The notes: generated from the sequence alone by a model not told the origin. Numbered from the stretch's first letter, positions 22,626 through 33,419 are shown. The stretch is DNA of 64,000 bases from Larix kaempferi (GCA_027924585.1 BSBM01000050.1:4154001-4218000); one strand, 5' to 3'. Numbers and translations: made by a program.

Positions 22626-23590
22626 GGAAATCTAGTGATACTCCTACTATATGTGGATGACCTGTCTGTGATAGATGAGGATAGGTTGATTGCCGACACA
22701 AATATGAAGTTTGTTTCTGAGTTCGAGATGAAGGACTTGGGTATGATGCATTACTTTCTAGGTATGGAGGTGTGGCAGAGTGCAGATGGAATTTTCCTTG
22801 GACAAGGGAAGTATGCAGTAGAGATCCTGAAGCGGTTTGGTATGATGGAATGTAATGCCATGGCCACACCTATGGCATCGAACCTGAAGCTATTGAGTGA
22901 TGCTTCATCAGAGTCGGTTGATGCCATGATGTATCATCAGATGATTGGGTCCTTCATGTACTTGAAAAATACGAGACCAGATATTTTATTTGTTGTGAAC
23001 ACATTGAGCCAGTTCCTGACAGATCCAAGACATGTTCACTTGATTGCTGTAAAGCATATTCTGAGATACCTGGAGGGTACAGTTGATTATGGGCTCAAGT
23101 ATGATGCGAATCAAAAGTTTAACCTGGAGGGTTATGTTGATTCAGATTGGATAGGAAATTCCATAGATAGGAAGAGCACTTCAGGGTGCTACTTCAGTAT
23201 GGGATCAGGTGTCTTCTCTTGGTTTAGTAGGAAGAAATCCTATGTAGCACTGAGTACAGCCGAAGCAAAGTATGTCACAACTTTTTCAGCTAGTTGTGAG
23301 GCAGTATGGAAAAGGAAGCTACTGTCAGATTTATTTGATCTCTAGTTGGATGCTACTTGTATCTTTTGTGACAACCAGAGTTGTGTGAAGTTGTCTGAGA
23401 ACCCGGTGTTCCATGACAGGTGCAGTGAAGCTCCAGTATGTTGCGATGGATGAGCAGATTGCAGATGTGTCGACCAAACCACTAGCTAGAGTGAAGTTCG
23501 AGTACTTCAGGGAGAGGCTTATTGTTCTTCAGATAGAAGATACTTGGAGGAGGAAGTGATGGGACACATTTGTAGGAGCCATTCCAAGCA
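22626..23590 (+). pseudogene. RT-RH: Copia RT C-terminus and RNase H, element C1
   Basis: An open frame of 236 codons begins inside RT at LLLYVDD (catalytic) and runs through FEMKDLGMMHYFLGMEVW, IFLGQGKY, the GSFMYL and RPDI blocks, then RNase H: GYVDSDW, RKSTSGCYFS, ALSTAEAKY. It stops at TAG (23343), with homology continuing: DNQSCVKLSENPVFHDR, then a deletion of about 57 bp at 23420 that removes the KHIEI-YH-IRD motif present in C2, and the KPLARVKFEYFRERL end. The start of RT is missing. It belongs to a copia family close to C2 and C3. Confidence 0.9.
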
Positions 23591-23640
23591 TGGTGGTAGG
23601 AGGATCCTTCCCATGGCTGTGGATGTAAGAGTTATGTAAT

Positions 23641-23961
23641 GAGCATCAGGATGATGCTCTGGATGTTTCTATGATGATCAGGTTGATCATGTGTGATGAG
23701 CATCAAGACAATGCTCCAGATGATATGCATCAGGATGATGCTATGATGATGATCAAGTTTATCATGTGTGATGAGTATCAGGACGATGCTCCAGATGATA
23801 TGCATCAGGACGATTCTATGATGATGATTAGGATGATCATGTGATGATGATGTGCATCAAGATGATGCACTATATGATGATGATCAGTATGATCACGAGC
23901 ATCAGGACGATGCTCCGTGTGACGATGATCAAGTTGATCATGAGTATTAGGATGATACTCC
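23641..23961. repeat. Array of short hairpins with covarying stems, C1
   Basis: At least eleven inverted repeats, each with a 5-nt loop (AGGAT, AGGTT, AAGAT, AGGAC and similar), lie head to tail. Stems include GAGCATC/GATGCTC (23641-23659, 23897-23915), GTGCATC/GATGCAC (23852-23870), ATGATC/GATCAT (23674-23690, 23925-23941) and GAGTATT/GATACTC (23942-23960, one G-T pair). The stem letters change together. The array follows RNase H and precedes the 3' LTR. Confidence 0.85.
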
Positions 23962-23974
23962 GTGGTCGTGGACG

Positions 23975-24650
23975 AGTTGTGCGATAAGCATATAATAGCG
24001 CCCTGGGAGATTTGTAGATACTCTTGCTAGGTTTTTCCTATGGCATATAATAGCTCCTTGGGAGATCTGGAAAATGCTCTGTCGAGGTTTTTCTTGGAGG
24101 GACATATAATAGCGCCCTAGGAGATTTGCAGATACTCTTGCTAGGTTTTTCCTATGGCATATAATAACGCCCTGGGAGATCTGGAAAATTCTCTTTCAAG
24201 GTTTTTTCCGTGGCATATAATTTCTCCCTGGGAGATCCGATAGGTTGAGCAGTAAGCTCGTAATCAGTCCTAGGATTCTCTTTCGAGGTTTTTCCAGACC
24301 ACATGTAATCAGTCCTGGAGATACGATAGGCTGAGCAGTAAGCTCGTAATCAGTCCTAGGATGCTCTTTAGAGATCTTGCAGGTCGCAAGACACTCTTTT
24401 AAGGTTTTGTGGGGACCACATGTAATCAGTCTTGGAGATCCGATAGGTTGAGCAGTAAGCTCGTAATCAGTCCTGGGATTCGCTTTAGAGATATTACAGG
24501 TCGCAAGACACTCTTTTAAGGTTTTGTGGAGGTCACATGTAATAGCTCCCTTGGAGATTCGATAGGTTGAGCAGTAAGCTCATAATCAGTCCTGGGATAC
24601 TCTTTCGAGGTTTTGTTAACGCACATAATCAGCCCTGATGATTCCATAGG
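23975..24650. repeat. Tandem repeats with CCTGGGAGAT core, C1
   Basis: The CATATAAT-AGC(G/T)CC-CTGGGAGAT core recurs at about 60-bp steps at 23990-24240, then with a longer unit (CAGTAAGCTCGTAATCAGTCC) at about 90-130-bp steps to 24600. Each unit also carries a CTC..CGAGGTTTTT part. C2 (57640-58440) and C3 (62785-63250, inverse) have the same array. Confidence 0.85.
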
Positions 24651-24906
24651 ATGTCTAGCTCGCAGAGATGATGAAGACCTACAGGAGGCTAGGCCTACAT
24701 CCAACATGAAAAAGGGTTGGCTCTGTAGAAATTCCTATGATGAGAAGAATTGATAGATAGAACCAGTGATTGAGATGAAGAGTACAACAGCAGTGACGAT
24801 GATGCTCCATGATCTAGTGATGATGATCCATCTCCAGAATTGAAGACTTGTGCCTTTATGTATTGATGACCTGTGTCAAGAGAATACCTTCCTAGTTAAG
24901 AGGGAG
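24651..24906 (+). other. Conserved 3' block and polypurine tract of C1
   Basis: A block with GGCCTACAT, CATGAAAAAGG, TTGGCTCT and TTCCTATGATGAG, then GATGATGA-rich sequence, ends in AAGAGGGAG at the LTR. The same block precedes the 3' LTRs of C2 and C3, marking one family 3' end. AAGAGGGAG is the likely plus-strand primer. Confidence 0.75.
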
Positions 24907-25540
24907 TGTTGATGTATTTGTAACTTCGAAAGATATTCACTTGTATATTGTATGTATTACTTTTGTACTTTATTGCATCCCTAAAGGAGATGTATTATTC
25001 CTCCGGTTGGAAGTGCCATCATTTGTATTTGCAAGTGTCACGAGTTACATTGTAAGTGTCGTAACTTATATTTGATGGGTTATTAGACCACCTTAGAGGG
25101 GTCATCCCAATATGGGTTAAAGGGTTATTAGACCACCCTAGTGGGGTCGGCCTAGTGACAAGTGGTAATGGGTTATTAGACTCTCCTAAGGGAGGTCATC
25201 CCAGTTAGAGTTAAAGGCAGGTCAAGTCATTGTATAAATAGAGAGTGTGACTCTCTCATTCTATTCATTCACTCACTCATACAACTCGCATAGTTGAGAG
25301 AGAGGAGTGCACACAAGTGGAGGAGTAGTTGCTGAAGACATCTATCTTTTGGGTTTGATCCTTGTGATCTTTGTATTGGTGCTCATTCTATCTCTAAGGA
25401 AGTTGTGGGTTTTTTCACCTTCTTGGTTTTCCCCGGTGAAATGATTTGTGTCTCTTGTCTCTTATGTTTGATATGCTATACATGTTGTTCTCTCAGTTAA
25501 GATCCTAGATCATATTGAATTAAATGATGAAAAACTAACA
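24907..25540 (+). repeat. 3' LTR of element C1
   Basis: The 634-bp LTR runs TGTTGATG to AAACTAACA. It matches the 5' copy with scattered changes and a few small gaps, keeps TATAAATA and the hairpin (25240-25256) and is followed by TATGT. Confidence 0.94.
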
Positions 25541-26392
25541 TATGTTTAGTCTTAGAATGGAAGGTTGAGTTCTTTGCAAGATGAATGGAACTCTGGCTGT
25601 CACTGTACAACCTACTATTATCCTTCTTCTTACCCAACTCCTCCATGAACCTCTATAGAAGCAACATACTTTGCTTCCATTGTTGAAAGTGCAACAACCT
25701 TTTGCAGTTTTGAAATCCAACTTAATATTGTTCCACCTACAATAAATACATACCATGTGGTGCTCCTACTGCTATCTTGATCACCTTCCATATGTGCATC
25801 AACATATCCCTGTAGAACAATGTCTGAACCTCCAAAACATAATGCATGTGCAATATATGGTATTGTGCACACCATGGCATACATAAAGCTACCAACTACT
25901 GATGAATAGGGAACCTTGGACATGTAATCTATCTCTTCCTGTGTCTTGGGACACATCTCCTTACTTAGTTTGAAATGGTTGGCCAAAGGTGTACCGACTG
26001 GTTTTGCATTCTGCATTCTAAACCTATCCAACACCTTTTCTATGTGCTCACCCTGAGACAATGACAATTTGGAATTTTTCATGTCTCTTGTTATTCTCAT
26101 ACCAAGGATTTGCTTTGCAACACCCAAATCCTTCATCGCAAATGAATTAGCTAACTTCTCTTTTATAAAATTTATATCCTACATGTTAGACCCTACAACA
26201 AGCATGTCATCCACATACAATAACAAGATAATATATCTTCCATTATCCAGCCTCTTGAAATAAACACAGTGGTCAAAATGACATCTACTATAACATTTTT
26301 CTGTCATAAACTTGTCAAATTTCAAATACCACTATTGTAATGTTTCCATACAAATAAATCACTAGAAGGAAAAATTCCACCAATCTACTAGT
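25541..26392 (-). pseudogene. RT-RH: Copia reverse transcriptase and RNase H, element D
   Basis: Minus-strand reading begins near WYLKFDKFMTEK at about 26330, then DHCVYFKR, LLLYVDDMLVVG (catalytic YVDD), MKDLGVAKQILGM, IEKVLDRF and KPVGTPL, with RNase H blocks SGY-like LQGYVDAHMEGD, VALSTMEAKY and, in another frame, SRLYSDSQSSIHL. A TAG breaks RT after VGSNM, and a shift occurs in RNase H near EVHGG. It continues at 19697. RT converts element RNA to DNA; this copy is dead. Confidence 0.88.
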
Positions 26393-26992
26393 TGTTAAAT
26401 TTTGAGCATTAATTCAAGATACTCTAGGATCTTTGCTGAGAGAATAACATGTACAGTATATCAATGCATATCAATCATAGTAAGCATGTCAATCATCACA
26501 AGAAGCAAACATAAGAGACAATAGACACACATAGTTTCCGTGGGGAAAACCCTAAGGTGAAAAACCCCACAACTTCCTCAGAGATAGATAGAGAAATGAT
26601 ACACCAAAGTACAACCCAAGTACACAGATATAGACTCGTCCTAGCAACTGATCCTCCTCCTCACATGTGCGCCACTTTCTGAGTGAAGGAGGAGTGAGTT
26701 CTAAGTGATCCAAATAGAGATCGAGAGATCTCTATTTATACTTGTCCTGATTTCCTAATAACCTTAAGGGGCCGACTTGTCTAGCTTAGTACAATAACCC
26801 AATATTAACGTAATCAGGGCCAACCCCACACATGGTGGTCTAATAACCCATCGACAAGTTACAACAATTGTGACACTTGTCAATACAAATGATGACACTT
26901 CCATATAGAGGAATAATATCTCTATAGGAGTACAATATACATAGATGAAATACATGGGTTAAATACATTTCGAAGTTACATATACATCAACA
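26393..26992 (-). repeat. 3' LTR of element C3
   Basis: On the minus strand it runs TGTTGATGTATATG (26992) to AAAATTTAACA (26393), 600 bp. TATAAATA is at 26740-26733. The hairpin beside it has perfect 11-bp arms AAATAGAGATC/GATCTCTATTT (26712-26737) around 4 nt. PPT-like AGAGGGAG lies just outside. Confidence 0.9.
26712..26740 (-). promoter_or_regulatory. TATA box and 11-bp-stem hairpin, C3 LTR
   Basis: The left arm of the hairpin overlaps the TATAAATA box on the minus strand; arms at 26712-26722 and 26727-26737 pair without mismatch around GAGA. Its sequence is unrelated to the C1 and C2 hairpins at the same place. Confidence 0.82.
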
Positions 26993-27342
26993 CTCCCTCT
27001 TAACTAGGAAGGTATTTATCGACACAGATCTGCTAGCACAAGTCTTCTTCTCTGGATCATCATCAACGAATCATCATCCTCAAATTATCATCATCGTCAC
27101 TGCTGCTGCTATCTAAATCAATCTCTAAATCTACTCGTCATAGGAAGTTCTACAGTGCTAGTCCTTTTTCATACTGGATGTAGGCCCACCACCTATAGGT
27201 ATTCATCATCACTGGCCATACTGTGGAATCCTTAGGACTTATTACATGCATCAAAAAATCTGGCGGTAGCATCCCAGGCTGTTATGAGCACATAGCTCTA
27301 CCTGTCGGATCTCCCAGGAGCGCATTACATGTGACCCATCAC
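26993..27342 (-). other. 3' end of C3 before its LTR
   Basis: Holds the conserved GGCCTACATCCAGTATGA block, a GATGATGATT-rich stretch and the last CTCCTGGGAGATC unit, all in minus orientation. It ends at ATCAC (27338-27342), the left target duplication of B. Confidence 0.8.
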
Positions 27343-27682
27343 TGTTGTTTGGGAAATTCACCCTATAGTGAGGAAAGGGACACTATCAACTTAGGGGGAG
27401 ATAGGTAAACAAAATGATTACGCTACAGAAACATCTATAAATGGAAAAAGATCAAGGATCTTGAAGACATACCTTATTACTGACATTTGATCCTAGCTTT
27501 TCTCGATCTTGCGCTCAATATTAAACTTGATCTTCTACTTCAATAGAATTGCAACATAAAGATACCTTCCTCAGAGTATCTTGACTCATATAAAGATGAT
27601 AAAATTAAAATGCAATTCAAACATCAAGAACAATCAAGCATTTAACCAAATAAATACACAATCCATTAGGCATTATATTTGG
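27343..27682 (-). repeat. Truncated 3' LTR of element B
   Basis: Matches the inner end of the 5' LTR (61746-62080) up to about 27682, then jumps at once to sequence equal to A at about 15985 (inverse). The outer two thirds of the LTR, the purine tract and about 350 bp of internal DNA are missing: one deletion of about 1 kb. Confidence 0.85.
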
Positions 27683-28679
27683 CATCAACATCCCAAGGTC
27701 TTCATCCAAAACAACCCAAGGTACAAACCCTAACCATGTGAATAGAGGAGCTGATAGTCGAACATGGGGGGTATCGTTTGATTATTGGTCCTTGATGTAT
27801 ACCGTTAACAAATGCGAGGGCTTCCACCGATAATGATGATGGCCCCCAAGGTACCTAGTATGATCCAATAAGTGTGAATAAGAGGACTTGGATTCGAACA
27901 CTTGAGGAACCTGTCGAATAAGAGATATTGATGTATTCTCATCATTCAACAGTGAGGAAAATTGCCACTGGTGACTACAATGTCCAAGGTACTAACCGAA
28001 ACTCTAAACTTCAAATCCTAGAGAAAAATGAGTTGATTTCGATGGGAAGAAGTCCTTTGGAAGGGAGGCCTTGAGGCATCCTCCATCATCCAACAGGAGG
28101 GACACTCAACTAGTATGAGATGGTATGGATTAATATATGTAACAAGACTAACACTAAGATGGCCGACACATGAGGTCAAGGTAAACTACAGAATGGTTGA
28201 CACAGGCTATATCCTTGAACAGTGAGCATGACACAAAGTGACTTAGGCAGTTTTCAACATAATGGGGAAAATGATATAAACCTGTAATGTAGGAGACATT
28301 AGCAGGCCCTTCATATGGTTGGAAGAATAACCAACCGGGGGAGTAAACAACTTGGAGATCAGGTTCACCCTAAGGTTAAAAAATAAACCCAACCGACATG
28401 ATAGACTCAAGTAGGTGCTGTGTTCAAGGATAGGACTGAACTGCCTTTGAAACTGAAGATATGATACATCCTTCTTATCCCTTATTCTTTTTAGATAAAA
28501 GAATACCTTTCTTGTTATTTTAATGAGTCCAAGAAAGAATGAAAACTCAGTAGATCCAACCATGTAAAGTTTAACGAGCCCATGGGAGGAAGAATCAGGA
28601 CCTTCTTCATTGTTTACAGAGTTCGAAGAAGAGATAGAAGATTACTCTATATTACTGATCTCTGGATTTTAGTATCGAG

Positions 28680-29020
28680 CCGAGATCTGTTCTTGCTCGC
28701 CAGTGTTTTCAATTTTAAGGAGTCTGAAAAACTTAAACAATAACTCCATACACCTACTCGTGGATTTTAATATCGAGCCCAAGTAGGTTAATGCTCACTG
28801 GTGTTTTCCTATTTATAGAGTCTGAAAAACTTAAACAATCCTCTATACACCTACTCATGGATTTTAATATCCAGCCCAAGTAAGTTAATGCCCGCCGGTG
28901 TTTTCCTGTTTATAGAGTCTGAAAAACTTAAACAGTCCTCTTTTTACCCTCTCGTGGATTTCACATCGAGCCCGAGTAGGTGAATGCTCGCTTGGTGTTT
29001 TCATGTTTAGAGAGCTTGAA
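28680..29020. repeat. 97-bp tandem repeat with inverted arms (4 units), element B
   Basis: GAGTCTGAAAAAC marks unit borders at 28720, 28818 and 28915, and a changed one at 29012. Units hold CCTACTCGTGGATTTTA and CAAGTAGG/CGAGTAGG arms around a loop of about 20 nt. A has three units, so unit number differs between copies. Confidence 0.85.
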
Positions 29021-29819
29021 AACCCTAAAGAAGGCTCCAAAAGGTCCTTTTTCGTAAAGTTAGTCTCCTCCCCCCCAAAAGTGTAAAACAATGGAAGAAG
29101 AACTCTTCTAGCATATACAAGAGTATACCTAGAGTATACCTTTTCCATAAATGATCCACCAAGGCTCGGAAAAGGGGTAATTCTATACCAAAGTGGATGA
29201 GCCTTCAGTTCTTTTAACGAGCTTGAAGAGGACAAGTTTGCTCGGCAATCTTGTTTAGGTTTCAATAGTCCAAACAAGAGCTTAAAATGACTTAAATGAC
29301 AGCTTCTAGGATCGTGACTCATGATCTGCCAGATCTAGGTCTTCAACAAACATGTTAGTAATCGCGACAAAAAATCTTAAATGATATGTAATTTTAACCA
29401 TGAGCTAGTTTAAAAGGCTTATCATCAAGAAATTTAGTCTTAAAGGATTGATACTACAAAATTTTAGTGAAAATTTGAGAACCATTGGTTGAAAATTACC
29501 TTATTATCATATGTACCTATTCATTAATTAAATATCACAATTTGATAGAATTTGAAACTATAGAGATTTTACCAAAGTGAGTAAAAATTTAAAATCAAAC
29601 TCATATATGTAATTTCAAATTAAAAACTCAAATTTCATTTTGGCATTTTAGGGAAAAAATTGGGAGCAAACCCTTGGATTTCAATCCTTCGTGGCGATCA
29701 ACTCAAGCAACCAATCAACATTTTGCGTCCACCAAGTAAGTTAATTTCATCCTGACTTGCATTTCCATAGTTTATTTGTCAATTTTTGAGCTCAAAATAA
29801 AATATAAGGCCATGCTCAA

Positions 29820-29940
29820 AGCGTGTGCGCTACTCTGTAATAGGCGAAGTAGCGCATACTGGAGGTATGCGCTACTATTGCTCATGCACAGTAGCGCCCA
29901 TGCGTGACTGTGTGGAAGTAGAGTAGCGCACACCTCTGAA
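29820..29940. repeat. 42-bp module with AGTAGCGCA arms, element B 3' region
   Basis: TGCGCTACT starts recur at about 29826 and 29868, 42 bp apart, each with downstream AGTAGCGC able to pair. Related units lie in the leader of B (61440-61565) and its LTR (62440-62620). CpG sites are better kept here than in A. Confidence 0.75.
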
Positions 29941-29985
29941 GATGAATAAAAAAATGTCAAGACTCAAAAAATTGAACTTTTGTGG

Positions 29986-31222
29986 CAGGATGGTACTTGT
30001 TTGGAGGGAGAGAGAACATGAGGATATGGATAGGGTGGAATGCAAGACCCGACCACTCTCCATGCACTCCAAATATGTGGTTTGTTAAAGTTTTACCGAA
30101 CCGTGAACATGCGGGCACTCAATCGATTACTTCAAAGACTCATTCAATACTGGGATGTAGATGCCAATGCATTTGATATCCGTGGAAAAATCCTGGACCT
30201 TACTATCGACGACATATACTTCATTACCGGACTCTCTAGGAAGGGAGATGCGGTCAATTTGAAAGGATCTTTTCGCAATGTGGGTGCTACGTCAGTGTAA
30301 GAATATTTGAATGCATACTGTGTGGCGGGAGCCGAGAAATTAGGAAGTCAAATCCTAATTTATACCATTGAAAGCCTCCCTCTAAATTTTATTGTGAGTA
30401 TGTTAAAACGAATGTTGGGAAGTGCCACACAACACTTAACTTGAGGCATTCCATCCATATCGGTGTCAGATGCTTGCAAGGTCATGTGTACGATTGGTGC
30501 ACTAGTTTGCTGGCAAATATGAAGCTTCAACTCACAGGTTGTAAGTCCGGTAGTATGAAGAACCTTGGATACGGCAACATTTTATGTACCTTCTTCTTTG
30601 AGAGGGTACCTGCTCTTAGTTTGGGCATGCCTCTACCTCCAGCCAATCCTCGTGAGCTGAGATTGGGCCGTTGGGGTGACATTTTTATCCGCCAGGGTGG
30701 TGGTGAAAGTCACTTTTGCTATCATACTGATGATTTCTGGGGGTGGTGGGAGAGACAAGTGTGGCATTCGATCAGTTTCCGTATGTTGGATTAGACTTCT
30801 GCCATGATCCAGAGCTGGTACTTCCTCCAGGTGGTGCCTAGGGAGATATTGGTATGTTTTTGTTTTGAGAATTATTTAATTTTTTCAAATTTTCAATTAT
30901 ATGATTTTTATGATGAGTTTTGAAGTACTAAACAAGTGTCAAATGCAAATATTGGACCTGTTCGTCCCGAGGGACATCCTACTATCTTCGTGAGGCCAGC
31001 AGATGTGGGTGCAGCTGATGCTATGTTAGGGACCATAGAGAGAAAAGTGAGTCGGTTGACTCATGACGTTCCTGTATGCTGCATGGAGCAGATACCTATT
31101 GATATGCATGAATATGTATTTGGGGTGCCCCCAGCATGGCTTAGGGTGCTGCGGAAGATAGCTAGGTTGGTCATATGTTATCGAGAGGCAGTAGATGCCA
31201 ATGAGGCCCTTCCTTCTCCATA
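29986..31222 (+). pseudogene. PMD: Plant mobile domain ORF carried antisense by element B
   Basis: The + strand, opposite to B, reads LLKFYRTVNMRALNRLLQ, FDIRGKILDLTIDDIYFI, a TAA after GATSV, then LNAYCVAG and further blocks in broken frames to FGYGN-like ILCTFFFERVPALS, GGGESHFCYHTDDFWGWWERQ, a shift, DPELVLPPGG and, past an intron (donor GTATGT at about 30851, acceptor AG lost), GPVRPEGHPTIFVRP to VICYREAVDANE. It corresponds block by block to the antisense ORF of A. The host relative would be a nuclear PMD protein; capture and shared descent are inferred from both copies. Confidence 0.82.
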
Positions 31223-31419
31223 GGAGATGGATATTTTATGTATATATTTTTGAGGCCACCGAGCCCAGTTTTTTACTTTATGACATGACTTGTGATAGAC
31301 TTGTGATCCAAAACTCATATTATATTTTTTGATACAGTATCGGATATATATACAGTATCGGTTATGTACATGTGTGTGTGTTTAACTTTATGTGTGAAAT
31401 GTTATTTATGGAAATGTAT
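31223..31419. other. Convergent spacer between PMD and aRNH, element B
   Basis: AT-rich gap with GATACAGTATC and ACAGTATCGG repeats and a GTGTGTGT run, matching A at 12359-12474. The sense and antisense units end towards each other here. Confidence 0.6.
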
Positions 31420-31862
31420 GATACAAATGCCAATCTAAAACATAATTTGCAAATGAATCAACTAATTCATTTAAATTTCTTGGAATGTGTTGATAGATAA
31501 TGGAATCAAACTGTCTTTCCAATAATCTAACTCACAAAAACTGTCGTAGCAAAATAGGATCTCTAATCTGGTAAACACCCGTTAACTGAAATACAACTAG
31601 TTGCGAATCAAGTCTTACCTCCAAATGTGAAATGCCATGAGTAAGAGCATCTCGGAGAAGTTCTATAACCGCACTGTACTCAGCTACATTGTTCGTAGTG
31701 GGACCCAAACAACCCCCCCCCCCCCCCCGAAGAGAACAGTTGGCCAACCGATGAGTAAATGACCCAAGCTGTTGAAGCCAACTGTCGGGTGTGGTGACTG
31801 GCACGATCAGCAAATCCTAAGAAATTTTTAGTCGACATCTGATACATGAAATGAAGACACAC
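31420..31862 (-). pseudogene. aRNH: Archaeal-type RNase H (aRNH), element B
   Basis: Minus-strand reading gives FADRAS (Gly replaced, Asp kept), NNVAEYSAVIELL, LEVRLDSQLVVFQL and VDSFANYVL, so all four acidic sites can be traced. A run of sixteen Cs on the + strand (31713-31728), against eleven Gs in A, shifts the frame between the first and second motif. Position after integrase is as in A. Confidence 0.82.
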
Positions 31863-31940
31863 ATAAGGTTAACTAACAAGCACAAACAAAAACTAGCTCT
31901 ACAAAATATATAGCTATGTTATAAGAAAAATCATAACTAC

Positions 31941-33300
31941 CTAAGCGTAGTACTTCTTCAGGTAGAGCCCATTTCTAGGCTCGGGCAGCTTATTACCCTC
32001 GTAGTCTACTATCTCGTAAGCACCCTTCTTCAGTAATTTAGAAATCTTGTAAGGCTCGAGCCACATGGACTTGAACTTTCCAGGTCCTAGAGGTTCCTTA
32101 TCCTGATCCCAAAGTAGAACAAGATCTCCTTCAAGGAACACCCTAGGTCTGACAGACTTGTCATATTGTCCTTTGACTTGTTTCTTATGAACTTCATTTT
32201 CTATGAGCGCGTCGCGGCGCTACTCATCTAGATTCTCTAAATGCAACAAACGTTCTTCCAGTGCTGAAGTATCCAGTAGTAATTGAACAACCAATTTTAA
32301 CGAAGGAATCTCACATTCAATCAGAACGACTGCTTCTATCCCATGCACAAGCTGGAATGGAGAGAACCCGATAGCAATCTTTACATTCGCTTGGTAAGCC
32401 CAAAGAGAAGGGTATAGCATGATGTGCCAATTATTTCAACTGGCATTAACAGTTCTTTGTAGAATTACCTTTAAATTTTTGTTAACTGCTTCGACTTGTC
32501 CATTCTCCTGTGGATAATATGAAGACGAATGTTCTTACCGTAAACCTAACATTGTGTATAGATCGGTCATCATGCTATTCTGAAAATGACTGCCGTGATC
32601 AGTCACAATTTATTTGGGTATGCTGAACCTTGCAATAATCTGATTGAATGCAAAATAAGTGGCAGTTTCTCCATCTGCCTTGACAGTAGGCATTGCCTCG
32701 GCCCACTTGGTGAAGTAGTCGACGGCAATGATGATGTAATGATGTCCTCTAGCCAAAACTAGATTGAAAGTCATATCATCAACCCCCCATTTTGTGAAGG
32801 GACCTGCTGTAATCATAGGATGAAGAGGAGATAGATGTGCTCTCATTTTCCTGGTGAAAAAACGACACGAACGGCAACGTTTCACAGCTTCCGCACAATC
32901 TTTAAAGATTGTGGGCCAAAAATACCCAGCACGCAGTATTTTCTGGGTTGTTGCCAACCCAGAAAGATGACCCCCACAGGCTCCACTGTGGGCATCATTC
33001 AATATTGATTCTGCTTATTCTAAAGTCAAACAACGTCGTAAGATGGAATTTATCCCACGTCTATACAAAGTATCAAAGATGATGAGATAGTTTTTTGCAT
33101 GACTTTTCAGTTTGCGTCGTTCTTCTCTAGAAAAAGTGGTAGGATACCTCAAAGTCTGGAGATATACTAAAATATCCCTGTACCATGGGTCAGAGGAGGT
33201 AATAAGGAAGATATGTTCATCCGGGAATGATGATTCTTCCTCAACATGCTCTAAGTCACGCAGAATCTCTGAGATTAACTTAACGAACAATAGTGATTTC
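31941..33300 (-). pseudogene. INT: Integrase, element B
   Basis: Minus strand: a leading 91-codon frame (33290-33015), then HSGACGGH and RCRSCRFF (HHCC complete), WGVDDM with the first Asp, a stop after ARFSIPK, DHGSHF with the second Asp, ENGQVEAVNK with the third (Glu), then SLWAYQANVK, and a C-terminal frame (32141-31941) with WLEPYKISK and LYLKKYYA. Stops separate the pieces. The catalytic triad is readable, unlike the reading frame. Confidence 0.86.
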
Positions 33301-33419
33301 TTCGACTTAGCCGATTGAAAGACTAAATCAAACTCTTGTAAGATTACAATCCATTTATTGTACTTCCCACTGATGATGCGTCAAGTGAGAACATATTGAA
33401 AAGGATTGACTTCTGCTAT

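Larger units (their letters stand above)
19703..25540 (+). mobile_element. Element C1: non-autonomous Ty1/copia element inserted in D
   Basis: LTRs at 19703-20348 and 24907-25540 flank 4.6 kb. TATGT (19698-19702 and 25541-25545) is the target duplication. The first G of the 5' LTR has mutated, giving TTTTGATG against TGTTGATG. Internal parts are an initiator-Met-tRNA-type primer site, a 2.1-kb non-coding leader, five 44-bp repeats, RT C-terminus plus RNase H, a hairpin array, a second repeat array and a purine tract. No gag, protease or integrase is recognisable. Confidence 0.92.
18929..26392 (-). mobile_element. Element D: Ty1/copia LTR retrotransposon, partial, split by C1 and C3
   Basis: On the minus strand, RT and RNase H at 26380-25541 continue, after C1 is removed, at 19697-19445 and then into a 514-bp 3' LTR. 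The protein is Tnt1-like (MKDLG, LGMRI-RD and SLSQ-Y/EHIEKVL blocks). Its 5' part is cut off at 26393 by C3, which runs past the window, so gag, integrase and 5' LTR are not seen. It is the oldest layer of the nest. Confidence 0.88.
27683..29985 (-). other. 3' non-coding region of element B
   Basis: Homologous to A 13690-15990, in inverse direction. It contains four 97-bp units (28680-29020), a CT-rich run at about 29070, AT-rich DNA (29340-29660) and 42-bp module copies at 29820-29940 with clear GTGCGCTACT and AGTAGCGCA words. No gene is supported. Confidence 0.75.

Noticed and set aside
22486-22869. Minus-strand open frame over the 44-bp repeats and RT
   Set aside because: It is a shadow of the copia RT and the repeats on the other strand.
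23641-23961. CRISPR-like array of repeats
   Set aside because: No constant repeat with unique spacers; the units are hairpins of varying sequence, the DNA is plant nuclear and lies inside copia elements.
30082-31260. Host gene on the + strand inside element B
   Set aside because: It is the antisense cargo ORF of B, with stops, a shift and a lost acceptor.
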